5,898 bases of DNA from Haloquadratum sp. J07HQX50 (GCA_000416005.1 KE356562.1:62904-68801); one strand, 5' to 3'. Shown: positions 1 to 5,611, counted from the stretch's first letter. Notes: a model not told the origin generated them from the sequence alone. Numbers and translations: made by a program.

Positions 1-166
1 CGGCTCCGCACCCGACAGCATATAACCACAATGTCGCAATGCCACCAGTTGTCGTTGCCTGATTTGCAATGGAGAGAATTGGTGGGTTGAGAACGATGCC
101 AAAAAGTATCAAAGTTCCGAGCAGTAACTTCCCTGTGCTCGAAGATGGCAGTGTAGGTCGAACCAT
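1..166 (-). CDS. Small integral membrane protein, N-terminal part (cut by window edge)
   Basis: An open frame on the minus strand begins with ATG at 166 and stays open for 55 codons to the left edge, so the C-terminus is missing. It starts MVRPTLPSSSTGKLLLG and continues with a hydrophobic stretch at about residues 14-33 (LLLGTLILFGIVLNPPILSI). A short polar turn (ANQATTTGG) follows, then a second hydrophobic stretch beginning IATLWLYAVG. This reads as a two-helix membrane protein. The NPPILSI...GG...LWLY pattern reminds me of short haloarchaeal membrane proteins encoded just before sodium:solute symporters. That is recalled family knowledge, not a search result, and the expected symporter would lie beyond the left edge. 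A TATA-like box about 31 bases upstream supports the start. That it is a real gene is fairly likely; the transporter link is a guess. Confidence 0.62.
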   Translation of the reverse strand, partial: MVRPTLPSSSTGKLLLGTLILFGIVLNPPILSIANQATTTGGIATLWLYAVGCGA

Positions 167-194
167 GAGTTAATTTGGGATATATCCTAAGGGC

Positions 195-202
195 ATTTTA
201 AT
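195..202 (-). promoter_or_regulatory. TATA-like box for the left-edge membrane protein
   Basis: Read on the minus strand this is ATTAAAAT. Its centre is about 32 bases before the ATG at 166, so transcription would begin a few bases before the start codon, as is common for haloarchaeal near-leaderless genes. A perfect 10-base palindrome, GGATATATCC at 178-187, lies between box and start and could be an alternative AT-rich element or an operator. Position and composition are the only evidence. Confidence 0.35.
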
Positions 203-290
203 CCAGCAAAGCCGGTGGATACTGTGGTTTCTCAGCGATGGTTACAAATATGTCCGTTTCCTTGGAGCTAAATTATCAAAGATCGATACT

Positions 291-301
291 GTCACTGTGA
301 C
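291..301. repeat. Perfect palindrome GTCAC-T-GTGAC between TTATCAAA repeats
   Basis: The 11 bases GTCACTGTGAC read the same on both strands around a central base. They lie between two direct copies of TTATCAAA at 273-280 and 306-313, whose starts are 33 bases apart, about three helical turns. The cluster sits in the 198-base gap between two minus-strand genes, upstream of the left-edge membrane protein. It could be a regulator site for that gene or part of the 3' region of the AhpD-like gene. No regulator family is recognised. Confidence 0.35.
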
Positions 302-364
302 TGATTTATCAAATCACGGAAAGCGGATTCAAGAAATCAGAGATGTCAACGCTCACCACGCGAG

Positions 365-1030
365 TCACTCTGCAGTAGTGTCGCCAGAACCAAGATAATC
401 CTCAATCGACATTCCTTTTTCAACGACGCCTGTTGCCTCTTGGAAGAACGCAGTATAGACATGAAGCGCTATACAATCGACCAGTTCAACGATCTGGCCA
501 TCGTCCAATCCAATCTCCCGAAGTTCCTCAACATCTTCGTCGGTTATTGAGTGTGGGTCCTCGGCCATCTTTTCCGTGAAGCGAAGCACAACGTACTCTC
601 GCTCTGAAAACGCTGACCTCTCAACTTCGCGATCTCGCATACGTTCAATCTCGTCCTGGTCGACACCCTCTTTTGACAGTCTGTCAGTGTGGAAGAATTG
701 ACATCCTTCGCATTCCCAAACAGTTGCTGTGACGAGCGATACCTTCGATTTAAGCTCGAAAGGAAGACTCCCTCCGCGGTAAGACGTCCGCATGTGCGGC
801 CACATCACCTCAAGAACATCTGGTTCATTCGCAAACGCCATCCACATCCGGTTTAGACTCATTTCCTCGTCCATTTCGCCGTCGCGGGTCCCCAATATCT
901 CATTGTATATATCAGAGACGCCACCATCGGCCTCGTCCAACTCAACTAGGTCAAGGCGGGGAGTTTGGTCTGAACTACCTGCAAAGGGGAGTTCGTCTTT
1001 TGAGCTCTCTTCAGTCTCGTGTTCACTCAT
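365..1030 (-). CDS. Carboxymuconolactone decarboxylase / AhpD-like protein
   Basis: This encodes 221 residues from ATG at 1030; a GTG one codon earlier (1033) is an alternative. The N-terminal 20-30 residues are acidic and polar, typical of haloarchaeal proteins and probably disordered. The core is all-helical in style. At residues 98-114 (VSLVTATVWECEGCQFF, then H) lies the AhpD-type motif C107-x-x-C110-x3-H114, which in AhpD forms the redox centre used for peroxide reduction. The C-terminal part (about 139-205) has a second helical repeat with LDDGQIVELVDCIALHVYTAFF, as seen in CMD proteins. Family membership is well supported. The substrate is unknown: it could be a thiol-disulphide or peroxidase-type protein, and true decarboxylase activity is unlikely because both cysteines are kept. 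It is divergent from the ATP-grasp gene. A TATA-like box near 1057 points to a leaderless message. Confidence 0.88.
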   Translation of the reverse strand: MSEHETEESSKDELPFAGSSDQTPRLDLVELDEADGGVSDIYNEILGTRDGEMDEEMSLNRMWMAFANEPDVLEVMWPHMRTSYRGGSLPFELKSKVSLVTATVWECEGCQFFHTDRLSKEGVDQDEIERMRDREVERSAFSEREYVVLRFTEKMAEDPHSITDEDVEELREIGLDDGQIVELVDCIALHVYTAFFQEATGVVEKGMSIEDYLGSGDTTAE

Positions 1031-1054
1031 CACGAACTAATAGAGCGGGTGGCG

Positions 1055-1060
1055 AATAAA
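1055..1060 (-). promoter_or_regulatory. TATA-like box of the AhpD-like gene
   Basis: On the minus strand this reads TTTATT within a short A/T-rich run. Its centre is about 27 bases before the ATG at 1030, the usual spacing from an archaeal TATA box to the transcription start. The message would then start at or beside the start codon (leaderless). No Shine-Dalgarno sequence is seen there, which fits. Confidence 0.5.
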
Positions 1061-1113
1061 ATCTGTGTCAGAGGCATAAATCCCCCCTCTCTTGTGCATC
1101 TTGTTCGATCAAT

Positions 1114-1140
1114 ATGTTACGACATTTTGATATATATGTC
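1114..1140. promoter_or_regulatory. Overlapping AT-rich inverted repeats, possible operator
   Basis: Three half-sites share this stretch. ATGT-TACG-ACAT (1114-1125) is a perfect short dyad. Its right half, extended to GACAT (1121-1125), also pairs with ATGTC (1136-1140) across ten A/T-rich bases. The sites lie just upstream of the plus-strand TATA-like box at 1145-1153 and about 55 bases upstream of the AhpD-like gene's box, so a bound regulator could act on either direction. The regulator family is unknown. Confidence 0.38.
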
Positions 1141-1144
1141 ATAG

Positions 1145-1153
1145 TGATATATT
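1145..1153 (+). promoter_or_regulatory. TATA-like box directed toward the ATP-grasp gene
   Basis: GTGATATATTTAC contains the A/T-rich core of an archaeal TATA box. A start about 27 bases on would fall near 1176, leaving a leader of about 140-225 bases before the possible start codons. That is long for a haloarchaeon, so the box may instead serve a small RNA. A weaker candidate nearer the gene is TATTGA at about 1274-1279. Confidence 0.4.
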
Positions 1154-1164
1154 TACAACGTAGA

Positions 1165-1218
1165 GAAGACACACTACGACTGAAGCAGAAGGATAGCGTG
1201 CCGGAGACACGCTACGAA
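1165..1218. repeat. Near-direct repeat of about 16 bases, starts 38 bases apart
   Basis: GAAGACACACTACGAC at 1165-1180 and GGAGACACGCTACGAA at 1203-1218 agree at 13 of 16 positions by eye. The second copy forms part of the hairpin at 1194-1214. The first copy has its own weak dyad (CGTAG at 1159-1163 with CTACG at 1174-1178). They may be paired protein-binding sites or duplicated RNA elements. Confidence 0.4.
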
Positions 1219-1255
1219 TCGGGTTCTATTACACACAGCTGAATGCAAACCCGAT
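1194..1255 (+). other. Two tandem hairpins in the presumed leader
   Basis: Hairpin one pairs TAGCGTG (1194-1200) with CACGCTA (1208-1214), seven perfect base pairs around a seven-base loop (CCGGAGA). Hairpin two pairs ATCGGGTT (1218-1225) with AACCCGAT (1248-1255), eight perfect pairs around a 22-base loop. They are separated by three bases. Either could form in RNA, or in DNA act as a dyad site. The first resembles a tRNA anticodon arm in size only; no acceptor or T arm is present, so this is not a tRNA. Confidence 0.42.
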
Positions 1256-1390
1256 ACGATAGGACGAGGTATGTATTGATGTTCTGTCTGGAATAACGGT
1301 AGGGTCTGCCGGCAAACATGACGTTTTTTCACACGCGAAGCAGAGATGAATTAATGGCTGATAATTTCCGGCCGACTGGCGATCTAATTG

Positions 1391-1398
1391 AGGAGGTG
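1391..1398 (+). promoter_or_regulatory. Strong Shine-Dalgarno sequence deciding the ATP-grasp start
   Basis: AGGAGGTG is a full eight-base match to the complement of the archaeal 16S 3' end (CACCUCCU). AGGAGG ends five bases before ATG at 1402, an ideal spacing. The earlier in-frame ATGs at 1318 and 1354 have no comparable site. This favours 1402, although the same bases would encode Glu-Glu-Val if translation began earlier. Confidence 0.55.
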
Positions 1399-1401
1399 GC
1401 A

Positions 1402-2610
1402 ATGCAGGAGTTCAATCGCCCACCTGCACTTGTCGCCAACGCTCATATCACAGGCCTTGGTGTTGCGCGGGCACTGTCACGTCACGGTGTGCCCGTGATT
1501 GCTCTCGATCGGAGTGGTGATGGTGTTGCACCACCCTCAGATGCAGTCTCACTTGCTGGACGCGTTTCCTATCCGCTTGAGGATCCTGAGAGCTTTCGTG
1601 AGGATATTGAGGCGATCGCGGCGTCCACTGATCATGCCCCAGTTGCGTTTGGGTGTATGGACGAATGGGTGCAGGGATTTGCCAGCAAGCCTGCCGGCGT
1701 TCGAGTGCCGTTTGCCACCGATCGAAGTGAGGATATTTTAGATAAGGTGTCTCTCTATGGATTCGCTGAGGATCTCGGAGTTCCATACCCTGAAACATAT
1801 CGGATTTCAGATAGCGGAGCAGATACGTCGGTTAGCAGTACTGAACGACTCGAATCGCGAACCAGCGAAGAGGCCCTCAACAAATTAGGACTGCCTCTCG
1901 TTATCAAACCGGCACTCAAACGGCCGTTTGAGGAGGCTTTTGGCACAAATGTCGTCGAGGTTGGAAGCCAGACTGAATACGATGAGATTGTTGAACACGC
2001 AGATCAAGAGGGAATTCGAATCATGGCACAGGAGAAAGTCCCAGTTGCAACTGGAAAAGACCGCTCACTTGCCTCATATATTCCCCCAGAGGGCGACCCA
2101 ATTGGGCTTGTAGGGAATGCTGAGATCAGATATCCACGGGGTTTCGGCACCTCCTGCGTCGTTCGTCATGTTGAGGATCCCGGTATTCGAAATCAAGCGT
2201 TGTCTATCCTACAGAGTGCTGGATACTACGGTATCAGTGAGTCCGAGTTCGTATATGACCGAACCCGCGAACAGTACGTGATACTGGATATTAATACACG
2301 GCCTTGGAAGTGGATCACACTTCCCGTCGTCGCTGGCTTTAATCTACCATATGCGGCATATGCCAATGCAGTTGGTGCATCCTACAGTCCTGGTGAATCA
2401 ACAGCGAGCCGCTGGGTATTTCTCGAGGATTACGCCCAGCTTCTGGCGGGTGGACACGAAGATGTCTTGTCACGCAGTGAATGGGTCTCGATTGTTTCAG
2501 GTGAGTTTGATAAGACCGTTGCTGGTGTATACGACCCTGCTGACCCTGAACCGACATACTCGATGCTTCAATCAACGTTCCAAGAGCGCGAATATTACTG
2601 CTCTTGCTGA
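1402..2610 (+). CDS. ATP-grasp superfamily enzyme (carboxylate-amine ligase-like)
   Basis: From ATG 1402 this encodes 402 residues; in-frame ATGs at 1354 and 1318 would add 16 or 28. Numbering from 1318: residues 36-64 (PALVANAHITGLGVARAL, then VPVIALDR) form a Rossmann-like pre-ATP-grasp strand-helix-strand unit. LPLVIKP at 193-198 supplies the nucleotide-binding lysine K197. RIMAQEKVP around 234-242 fits the strand lining the adenine pocket. GISESEFVYD at 305-314 and ILDINTRPW at 322-330 carry the metal-binding acids. The last motif reads D-I-N where E-x-N is usual. Such enzymes activate a carboxylate as acyl phosphate and join it to an amine or other nucleophile; the substrate cannot be read here. 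The protein ends REYYCSC. The fold is well supported. No pathway partner lies beside it, so the role stays open. Confidence 0.88.
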   Translation: MQEFNRPPALVANAHITGLGVARALSRHGVPVIALDRSGDGVAPPSDAVSLAGRVSYPLEDPESFREDIEAIAASTDHAPVAFGCMDEWVQGFASKPAGVRVPFATDRSEDILDKVSLYGFAEDLGVPYPETYRISDSGADTSVSSTERLESRTSEEALNKLGLPLVIKPALKRPFEEAFGTNVVEVGSQTEYDEIVEHADQEGIRIMAQEKVPVATGKDRSLASYIPPEGDPIGLVGNAEIRYPRGFGTSCVVRHVEDPGIRNQALSILQSAGYYGISESEFVYDRTREQYVILDINTRPWKWITLPVVAGFNLPYAAYANAVGASYSPGESTASRWVFLEDYAQLLAGGHEDVLSRSEWVSIVSGEFDKTVAGVYDPADPEPTYSMLQSTFQEREYYCSC

Positions 2611-2679
2611 TTGAGCTTCGACCGACTGTTTCCAGACAGCGTCGTTATGTTTCTCGCTGAGAGGTTCCGATTCAGTTGC

Positions 2680-2724
2680 TTCATTCGCTCGGGTGAGATG
2701 AAATAACAGACAACTTACTTTTTC
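2680..2724 (+). terminator. Possible terminator after the ATP-grasp gene
   Basis: TTCAT (2680-2684) can pair with ATGAA (2698-2702) and CTC (2688-2690) with GAG (2695-2697), with a three-base bulge. About a dozen bases later comes a T-rich run, TTACTTTTTC (2715-2724). Archaeal termination mainly needs the T run. The hairpin is weak and the run lies about 105 bases past the stop codon. Confidence 0.28.
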
Positions 2725-2810
2725 ATTGGCTTAGCACAGTTGTCCTACATACGGTACTGCTCAAAGCAGCTTGTCCCCTCTTCATTTGGTCCAATAGCAT
2801 CGCTAATGTC

Positions 2811-2817
2811 TATACTA
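2811..2817 (+). promoter_or_regulatory. TATA-like box of the alpha-hydroxy-acid oxidase gene
   Basis: TATACTA lies about 53 bases before the ATG at 2867. Standard spacing places the transcription start near 2840, giving a leader of about 27 bases. The left arm of the inverted repeat at 2823-2859 would then lie between box and start, and the right arm in the leader. Confidence 0.4.
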
Positions 2818-2822
2818 GATTC

Positions 2823-2859
2823 CATGTAGGGATAGCCTCATGTGTCTGCGACCTACATG
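2823..2859. promoter_or_regulatory. Inverted repeat CATGTAGG-N21-CCTACATG, operator candidate
   Basis: The two eight-base arms (2823-2830 and 2852-2859) are exact reverse complements separated by 21 bases, and the second ends eight bases before the oxidase start codon. A third partial copy, CCTACAT, occurs at 2744-2750 in the same gap. Three copies of one half-site around a promoter suggest binding by a dimeric or cooperative regulator. Placement between TATA box and start codon would suit repression. The regulator is not identified. Confidence 0.45.
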
Positions 2860-2866
2860 ATTATTC

Positions 2867-4069
2867 ATGAGTAAGCAGGATTCTGCAGACGTTCATAGCG
2901 AGCAGTTTGGTGTCAAACATATTCGGCGCGTCTATCGTGAAGGAATGTTTGAGGACAAGAGACCAGAGTTCCCAGTCTCGTTTGAGGACCTCCGTGAGGA
3001 GGCATTTGATCGGATGTCGTGGAAAGCAAAAGCCTATGTGCACGGCGGTGCTGGGGCTGAGGAAACCTTCGAGCGGAATAAGGACTTCTCACGATGGCGG
3101 ACTGTACCCAGAATGCTTCGCGGCGTCGCTGACCGCGACCTCTCGACGGATATCTTTGGAAAAACGCACGGCTACCCGTTGATGATTACACCACTCGCCG
3201 TCCAGAGCCTTCTGCACGATGAGGGCGAGATTGCAACGGCACGTGCCTGCGCTGAGATGAATGTCCCGTTCGTTCTCTCATCACTCTCGTCACACTCGAT
3301 GGAGGATGTTGCTGAGGCGTTGGGTGACACGCCGAAATGGTTCCAATACTACTGGTCGGCCGACCGCGACGTTGCTACTTCGTTTCTGGATCGAGCAGAG
3401 AAAGCAGGATATGATGCAATCGTCGTGACGGTTGATGCCCCTACATTGGGTTGGCGAGACCGACTTCTTGAGAAGGGGTATTATCCATTCTTGGAAGGAG
3501 AGGGAATGGCAAATTACTTCTCAGACCCAGCGTTCCGAGATTCGCTCGCACGCCCTCCAGAGGAGGACCCAGAGGCAGCCGTTGACCGCTTTCTTTCGAT
3601 CTTCGGAGATGCATCACTCACATGGGATGACCTCGCATTCGTTCACGAAAACACGGACCTCCCAATTGTCATTAAAGGTGTGTTGCACCCTGATGACGCT
3701 CGGCGTGCGGTTAGTTCAGGTGCTGATGCAGTGCAGGTGTCAACACATGGTGGCCGCCAAGTTGATGGCTCAATTGCCGCTATTGAGGCACTTCCTGAGA
3801 TTGCCGAAGCAGTCGGCGACGAAACGACAGTCCTGTTCGACTCCGGAATTCGACGAGGCTCGCAGGCGTTCAAAGCCCTTGCACTCGGCGCTGATACTGT
3901 GATGCTCGGGCGTCCATTTGCCTACGGGCTCGCGCACTCCGGTCAAGAAGGCGTCGGACAGGTGCTTCAGAATACGATTTCACAGATCGACCTGACGATG
4001 GGACTGGCAGGGATTGATAATGTCGATGATGTCGACCGGTCGGCCGTGCGGGATGCTGAGACGCTGTGA
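2867..4069 (+). CDS. FMN-dependent alpha-hydroxy-acid oxidising enzyme, lactate 2-monooxygenase type
   Basis: This encodes 400 residues, close to the usual size of lactate monooxygenase. Family residues known from glycolate oxidase can be placed: Y57 (AYVHGGAG), Q160 and Y162 (FQYYW), T188 (TVDAP), R197 (GWRDR), K270 (VIKG), the catalytic base H294 and R297 (VSTHGGRQ), then D325 and R329 (LFDSGIRRG), with GADTVMLGRP binding the FMN phosphate. The insertion at about 205-256, with GMANYFSDPAF and SLTWDDL, is typical of the lactate monooxygenase branch, which turns L-lactate and O2 into acetate, CO2 and water. A dehydrogenase or oxidase role on another hydroxy acid is possible. The usual Asn before the catalytic His is Thr (293). 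No signal peptide or membrane helix is seen, so it should be cytoplasmic. It stands alone on its strand and appears to have its own promoter. Confidence 0.9.
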   Translation: MSKQDSADVHSEQFGVKHIRRVYREGMFEDKRPEFPVSFEDLREEAFDRMSWKAKAYVHGGAGAEETFERNKDFSRWRTVPRMLRGVADRDLSTDIFGKTHGYPLMITPLAVQSLLHDEGEIATARACAEMNVPFVLSSLSSHSMEDVAEALGDTPKWFQYYWSADRDVATSFLDRAEKAGYDAIVVTVDAPTLGWRDRLLEKGYYPFLEGEGMANYFSDPAFRDSLARPPEEDPEAAVDRFLSIFGDASLTWDDLAFVHENTDLPIVIKGVLHPDDARRAVSSGADAVQVSTHGGRQVDGSIAAIEALPEIAEAVGDETTVLFDSGIRRGSQAFKALALGADTVMLGRPFAYGLAHSGQEGVGQVLQNTISQIDLTMGLAGIDNVDDVDRSAVRDAETL

Positions 4070-4246
4070 AGTACTTCGGAGTGGTTCGATATAAGACTTG
4101 GAGTCATCATGGGAACTCACTTCTTCGATTTCCGAACGCGAGGCACTTGCCTTGCCCATCTGTAGATATAACATTACGCGCTCAGAGTCTGATACATGCC
4201 TGGAAGCTCGGACGAAACTCGGATGCGTATACACTGGGACCTTCAG

Positions 4247-4576
4247 CTACTCATTATTATCCACGACATCATCTGAGAACCCATTCTGAGTGGTGACCGC
4301 GTCGTCATGATTCGCTTCACCGTCTGAGCTGTGCTTACTCTCCCGTTCACGAGTGGCTGCAATCCGCTGTTGTGCGTCAGCCAATGCGTCAAGAACGGCA
4401 AATAACCGATAAAATCCATACACTCCAAGCGTCAGGAAGAACACTAAGAACCCACCCACCAGAATCTGGGCAACGATGACGAGCGAATATAGCAGAATAC
4501 ATACACTGAGTATCCCGAGGATGATTCCTGGTTTTGTTCGAAGGGCCTCTGAGGGCGAAAGCGGGTCATGAACCAT
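4247..4576 (-). CDS. Small two-helix membrane protein with acidic tail, function unknown
   Basis: From ATG 4576 this encodes 109 residues; an in-frame TTG at 4582 is an alternative and a stop lies just upstream of it. After a short polar start (MVHDPLSPSEALRTKPG) comes a hydrophobic region at about 18-62, divisible into two helices around GILSVCILLYSLVIVAQ and FLVFFLTLGVYGFY, with a tight turn at about 40-43. A helical charged segment follows (DALADAQQRIAATRERE), then a polar acidic tail to the TAG stop. Such small proteins are common in haloarchaea and usually uncharacterised. The lipoprotein gene lies 153 bases upstream on the same strand, so the two may be co-expressed. I recognise no enzyme motif. 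Two helices followed by an acidic, haloarchaeal-type tail make it a likely real gene. Confidence 0.7.
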   Translation of the reverse strand: MVHDPLSPSEALRTKPGIILGILSVCILLYSLVIVAQILVGGFLVFFLTLGVYGFYRLFAVLDALADAQQRIAATRERESKHSSDGEANHDDAVTTQNGFSDDVVDNNE

Positions 4577-4620
4577 GTGCAATGCTCAAATTGAATTCTG
4601 AAAAGCGATTCGAAGCATCG

Positions 4621-4627
4621 AATATTT
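4621..4627 (-). promoter_or_regulatory. TATA-like box before the two-helix membrane protein
   Basis: On the minus strand this reads AAATATT, with centre 48 bases before the ATG at 4576. A start near 4597 would leave a leader of about 21 bases. It lies within the gap to the lipoprotein gene and would allow separate expression. The evidence is position and composition only. Confidence 0.28.
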
Positions 4628-4729
4628 GAGCTGTGTGTGATATGGTATCTAATCGTGTCATGCTGTGCGTCTGGACTCATATCACGCGATAGCGAGTACA
4701 GCTGAGATCGTCCAGAGGCTGGTACATCA

Positions 4730-5611
4730 TCACTCATTTCCTATCGTAAAAAACCGCGTGTCTTCAGTGACGGGACGAGTAAATGTCGCCTCTTCAGGGT
4801 CGTAGACTTGGATTTCAGACGGCACAACTGTCTGCGTCACAGTTTGCCCTTCAGGGACTGGAAACCCGATCGGCTCGCTCACGTCAGCGAGGTAAGCGGG
4901 TCTGACAACCGCTCGAAATCCAGCGTCTCTGGGACTGACATTTGTCACGGTCAGTCGAAGAGCGACGTTGCCGTCAGACTCAGTTACCTGTGCTTTCCGG
5001 AGTTGACAGGTGGGTTGGACGCTCAATCGCTTCACTGTGTCCGCGTCCAAGCTCCATGCTGCACGAACGCCAGCAGACTCAGACGGTTGATACACGATTG
5101 CGGCACTGTCAGTTGGTCGTGTTTCGACAGGAATTCCAATACACGGAGCCGAACACGTTCGGATGACTGGCGCGATATATCGCGGGTCGGAAGCAGGCAC
5201 GACCACTTGACCGTCTCGCCTGAGAGCGAACGCGGCTGGGCTCACCTCAAGTGTCCCTTCAATCTCAACGACGACGAACTGCTGGGTGGGTTCGCGCATC
5301 AGAAACAAACGAATCTCATCTGTACCGAAAGCCGAGCCCTGAACGGTCGGGTCTGTCATAGACACTGTCCCAGTGGACAGATACGCTGTTTGCCCAACGG
5401 ACAATTGAAATCGCCGTTGTCTTGTTTCATTACCGGTCGGATTCGAAGATGAGGAGCGTGAGGTTGTCTGTGCTGAGCTCTCGGCGGAGTCCATAGGTGA
5501 GGCATTGGTTTTTTCAGACTCTGCACTTCCCTGCTCGCTGCTGAGACACCCAGACACGGACATGGAGAGACCAGCTGTCCACATGAGGGAAAGCATGCGA
5601 CGACGGTGCAT
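4730..5611 (-). CDS. Tat-type secreted lipoprotein, function unknown
   Basis: This encodes 293 residues from ATG 5611. The N-terminus (MHRRRMLSLMWTAGLSMSVSGC) has three arginines resembling a twin-arginine motif, a hydrophobic core and a lipobox ending at C22. This predicts Tat export and lipid anchoring on the outer membrane face, as for most haloarchaeal lipoproteins. A Ser/Thr/Glu/Asn-rich linker spans about 23-66. The rest looks beta-rich and may form two domains: about 67-185, with C153 and C157 (TCSAPC), and about 190-293, with C202 and an Ig-like strand pattern (VALRLTVTNVSPRDAGFRAVV). C153, C157 and C202 could form a disulphide or metal site. The length is complete for a lipoprotein and no catalytic motif is seen. 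A role in binding a ligand or partner at the surface is a guess. The two-helix protein lies downstream on the same strand. Confidence 0.82.
   Translation of the reverse strand: MHRRRMLSLMWTAGLSMSVSGCLSSEQGSAESEKTNASPMDSAESSAQTTSRSSSSNPTGNETRQRRFQLSVGQTAYLSTGTVSMTDPTVQGSAFGTDEIRLFLMREPTQQFVVVEIEGTLEVSPAAFALRRDGQVVVPASDPRYIAPVIRTCSAPCIGIPVETRPTDSAAIVYQPSESAGVRAAWSLDADTVKRLSVQPTCQLRKAQVTESDGNVALRLTVTNVSPRDAGFRAVVRPAYLADVSEPIGFPVPEGQTVTQTVVPSEIQVYDPEEATFTRPVTEDTRFFTIGNE

Larger units (their letters stand above)
1031..1401. other. Divergent intergenic control region
   Basis: This 371-base stretch separates the AhpD-like gene (minus) from the ATP-grasp gene (plus); if the latter starts at 1318 it is 287 bases. 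It holds the AhpD-like promoter near 1057, AT-rich palindromes at 1114-1140, a plus-strand TATA-like box at 1145-1153, a near-direct repeat at 1165-1180 and 1203-1218, two hairpins at 1194-1214 and 1218-1255, and a strong ribosome binding site at 1391-1398. A 17-codon frame from ATG 1243 (starting MQTRYDRTR) is too short to call. No tRNA or known riboswitch class is recognisable. Confidence 0.6.

Noticed and set aside
1194..1230. tRNA-like arm: stem with a seven-base loop followed by GGGTTC
   Set aside because: The stem is seven pairs rather than five, no acceptor stem or D arm can be formed around it, and the GGGTTC is not followed by a T-loop closing in CCC at the right distance.
1448..1798. 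Minus-strand frame of 116 codons opposite the ATP-grasp gene
   Set aside because: It lies wholly inside a gene with clear ATP-grasp motifs, and its product is rich in His, Gln and Arg in the manner of an antisense shadow.
3432..3902. Plus-strand frame of 156 codons inside the oxidase gene
   Set aside because: The overlapping frame encodes all catalytic residues of the flavoenzyme; this product is rich in Arg, His and Ser with no domain pattern.
4068..4077. Perfect palindrome GAAGTACTTC overlapping the oxidase stop codon
   Set aside because: It has no loop and no following T run, so it is a poor terminator; a 10-base palindrome can occur by chance.
3980..4234. Minus-strand 84-codon frame in the same convergent gap
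   Set aside because: Its second half is antisense to the oxidase 3' end and the first half shows no motif or promoter.
4066..4296. Plus-strand frames filling the convergent gap after the oxidase gene
   Set aside because: No ribosome binding site or recognisable motif; composition unlike the neighbouring proteins, and they run into the minus-strand membrane protein gene.
4808..5452. Plus-strand frame of 214 codons opposite the lipoprotein gene
   Set aside because: The minus-strand frame has a Tat signal and lipobox; the plus-strand product is basic, Arg/Ser/Cys-rich and unlike haloarchaeal proteins.
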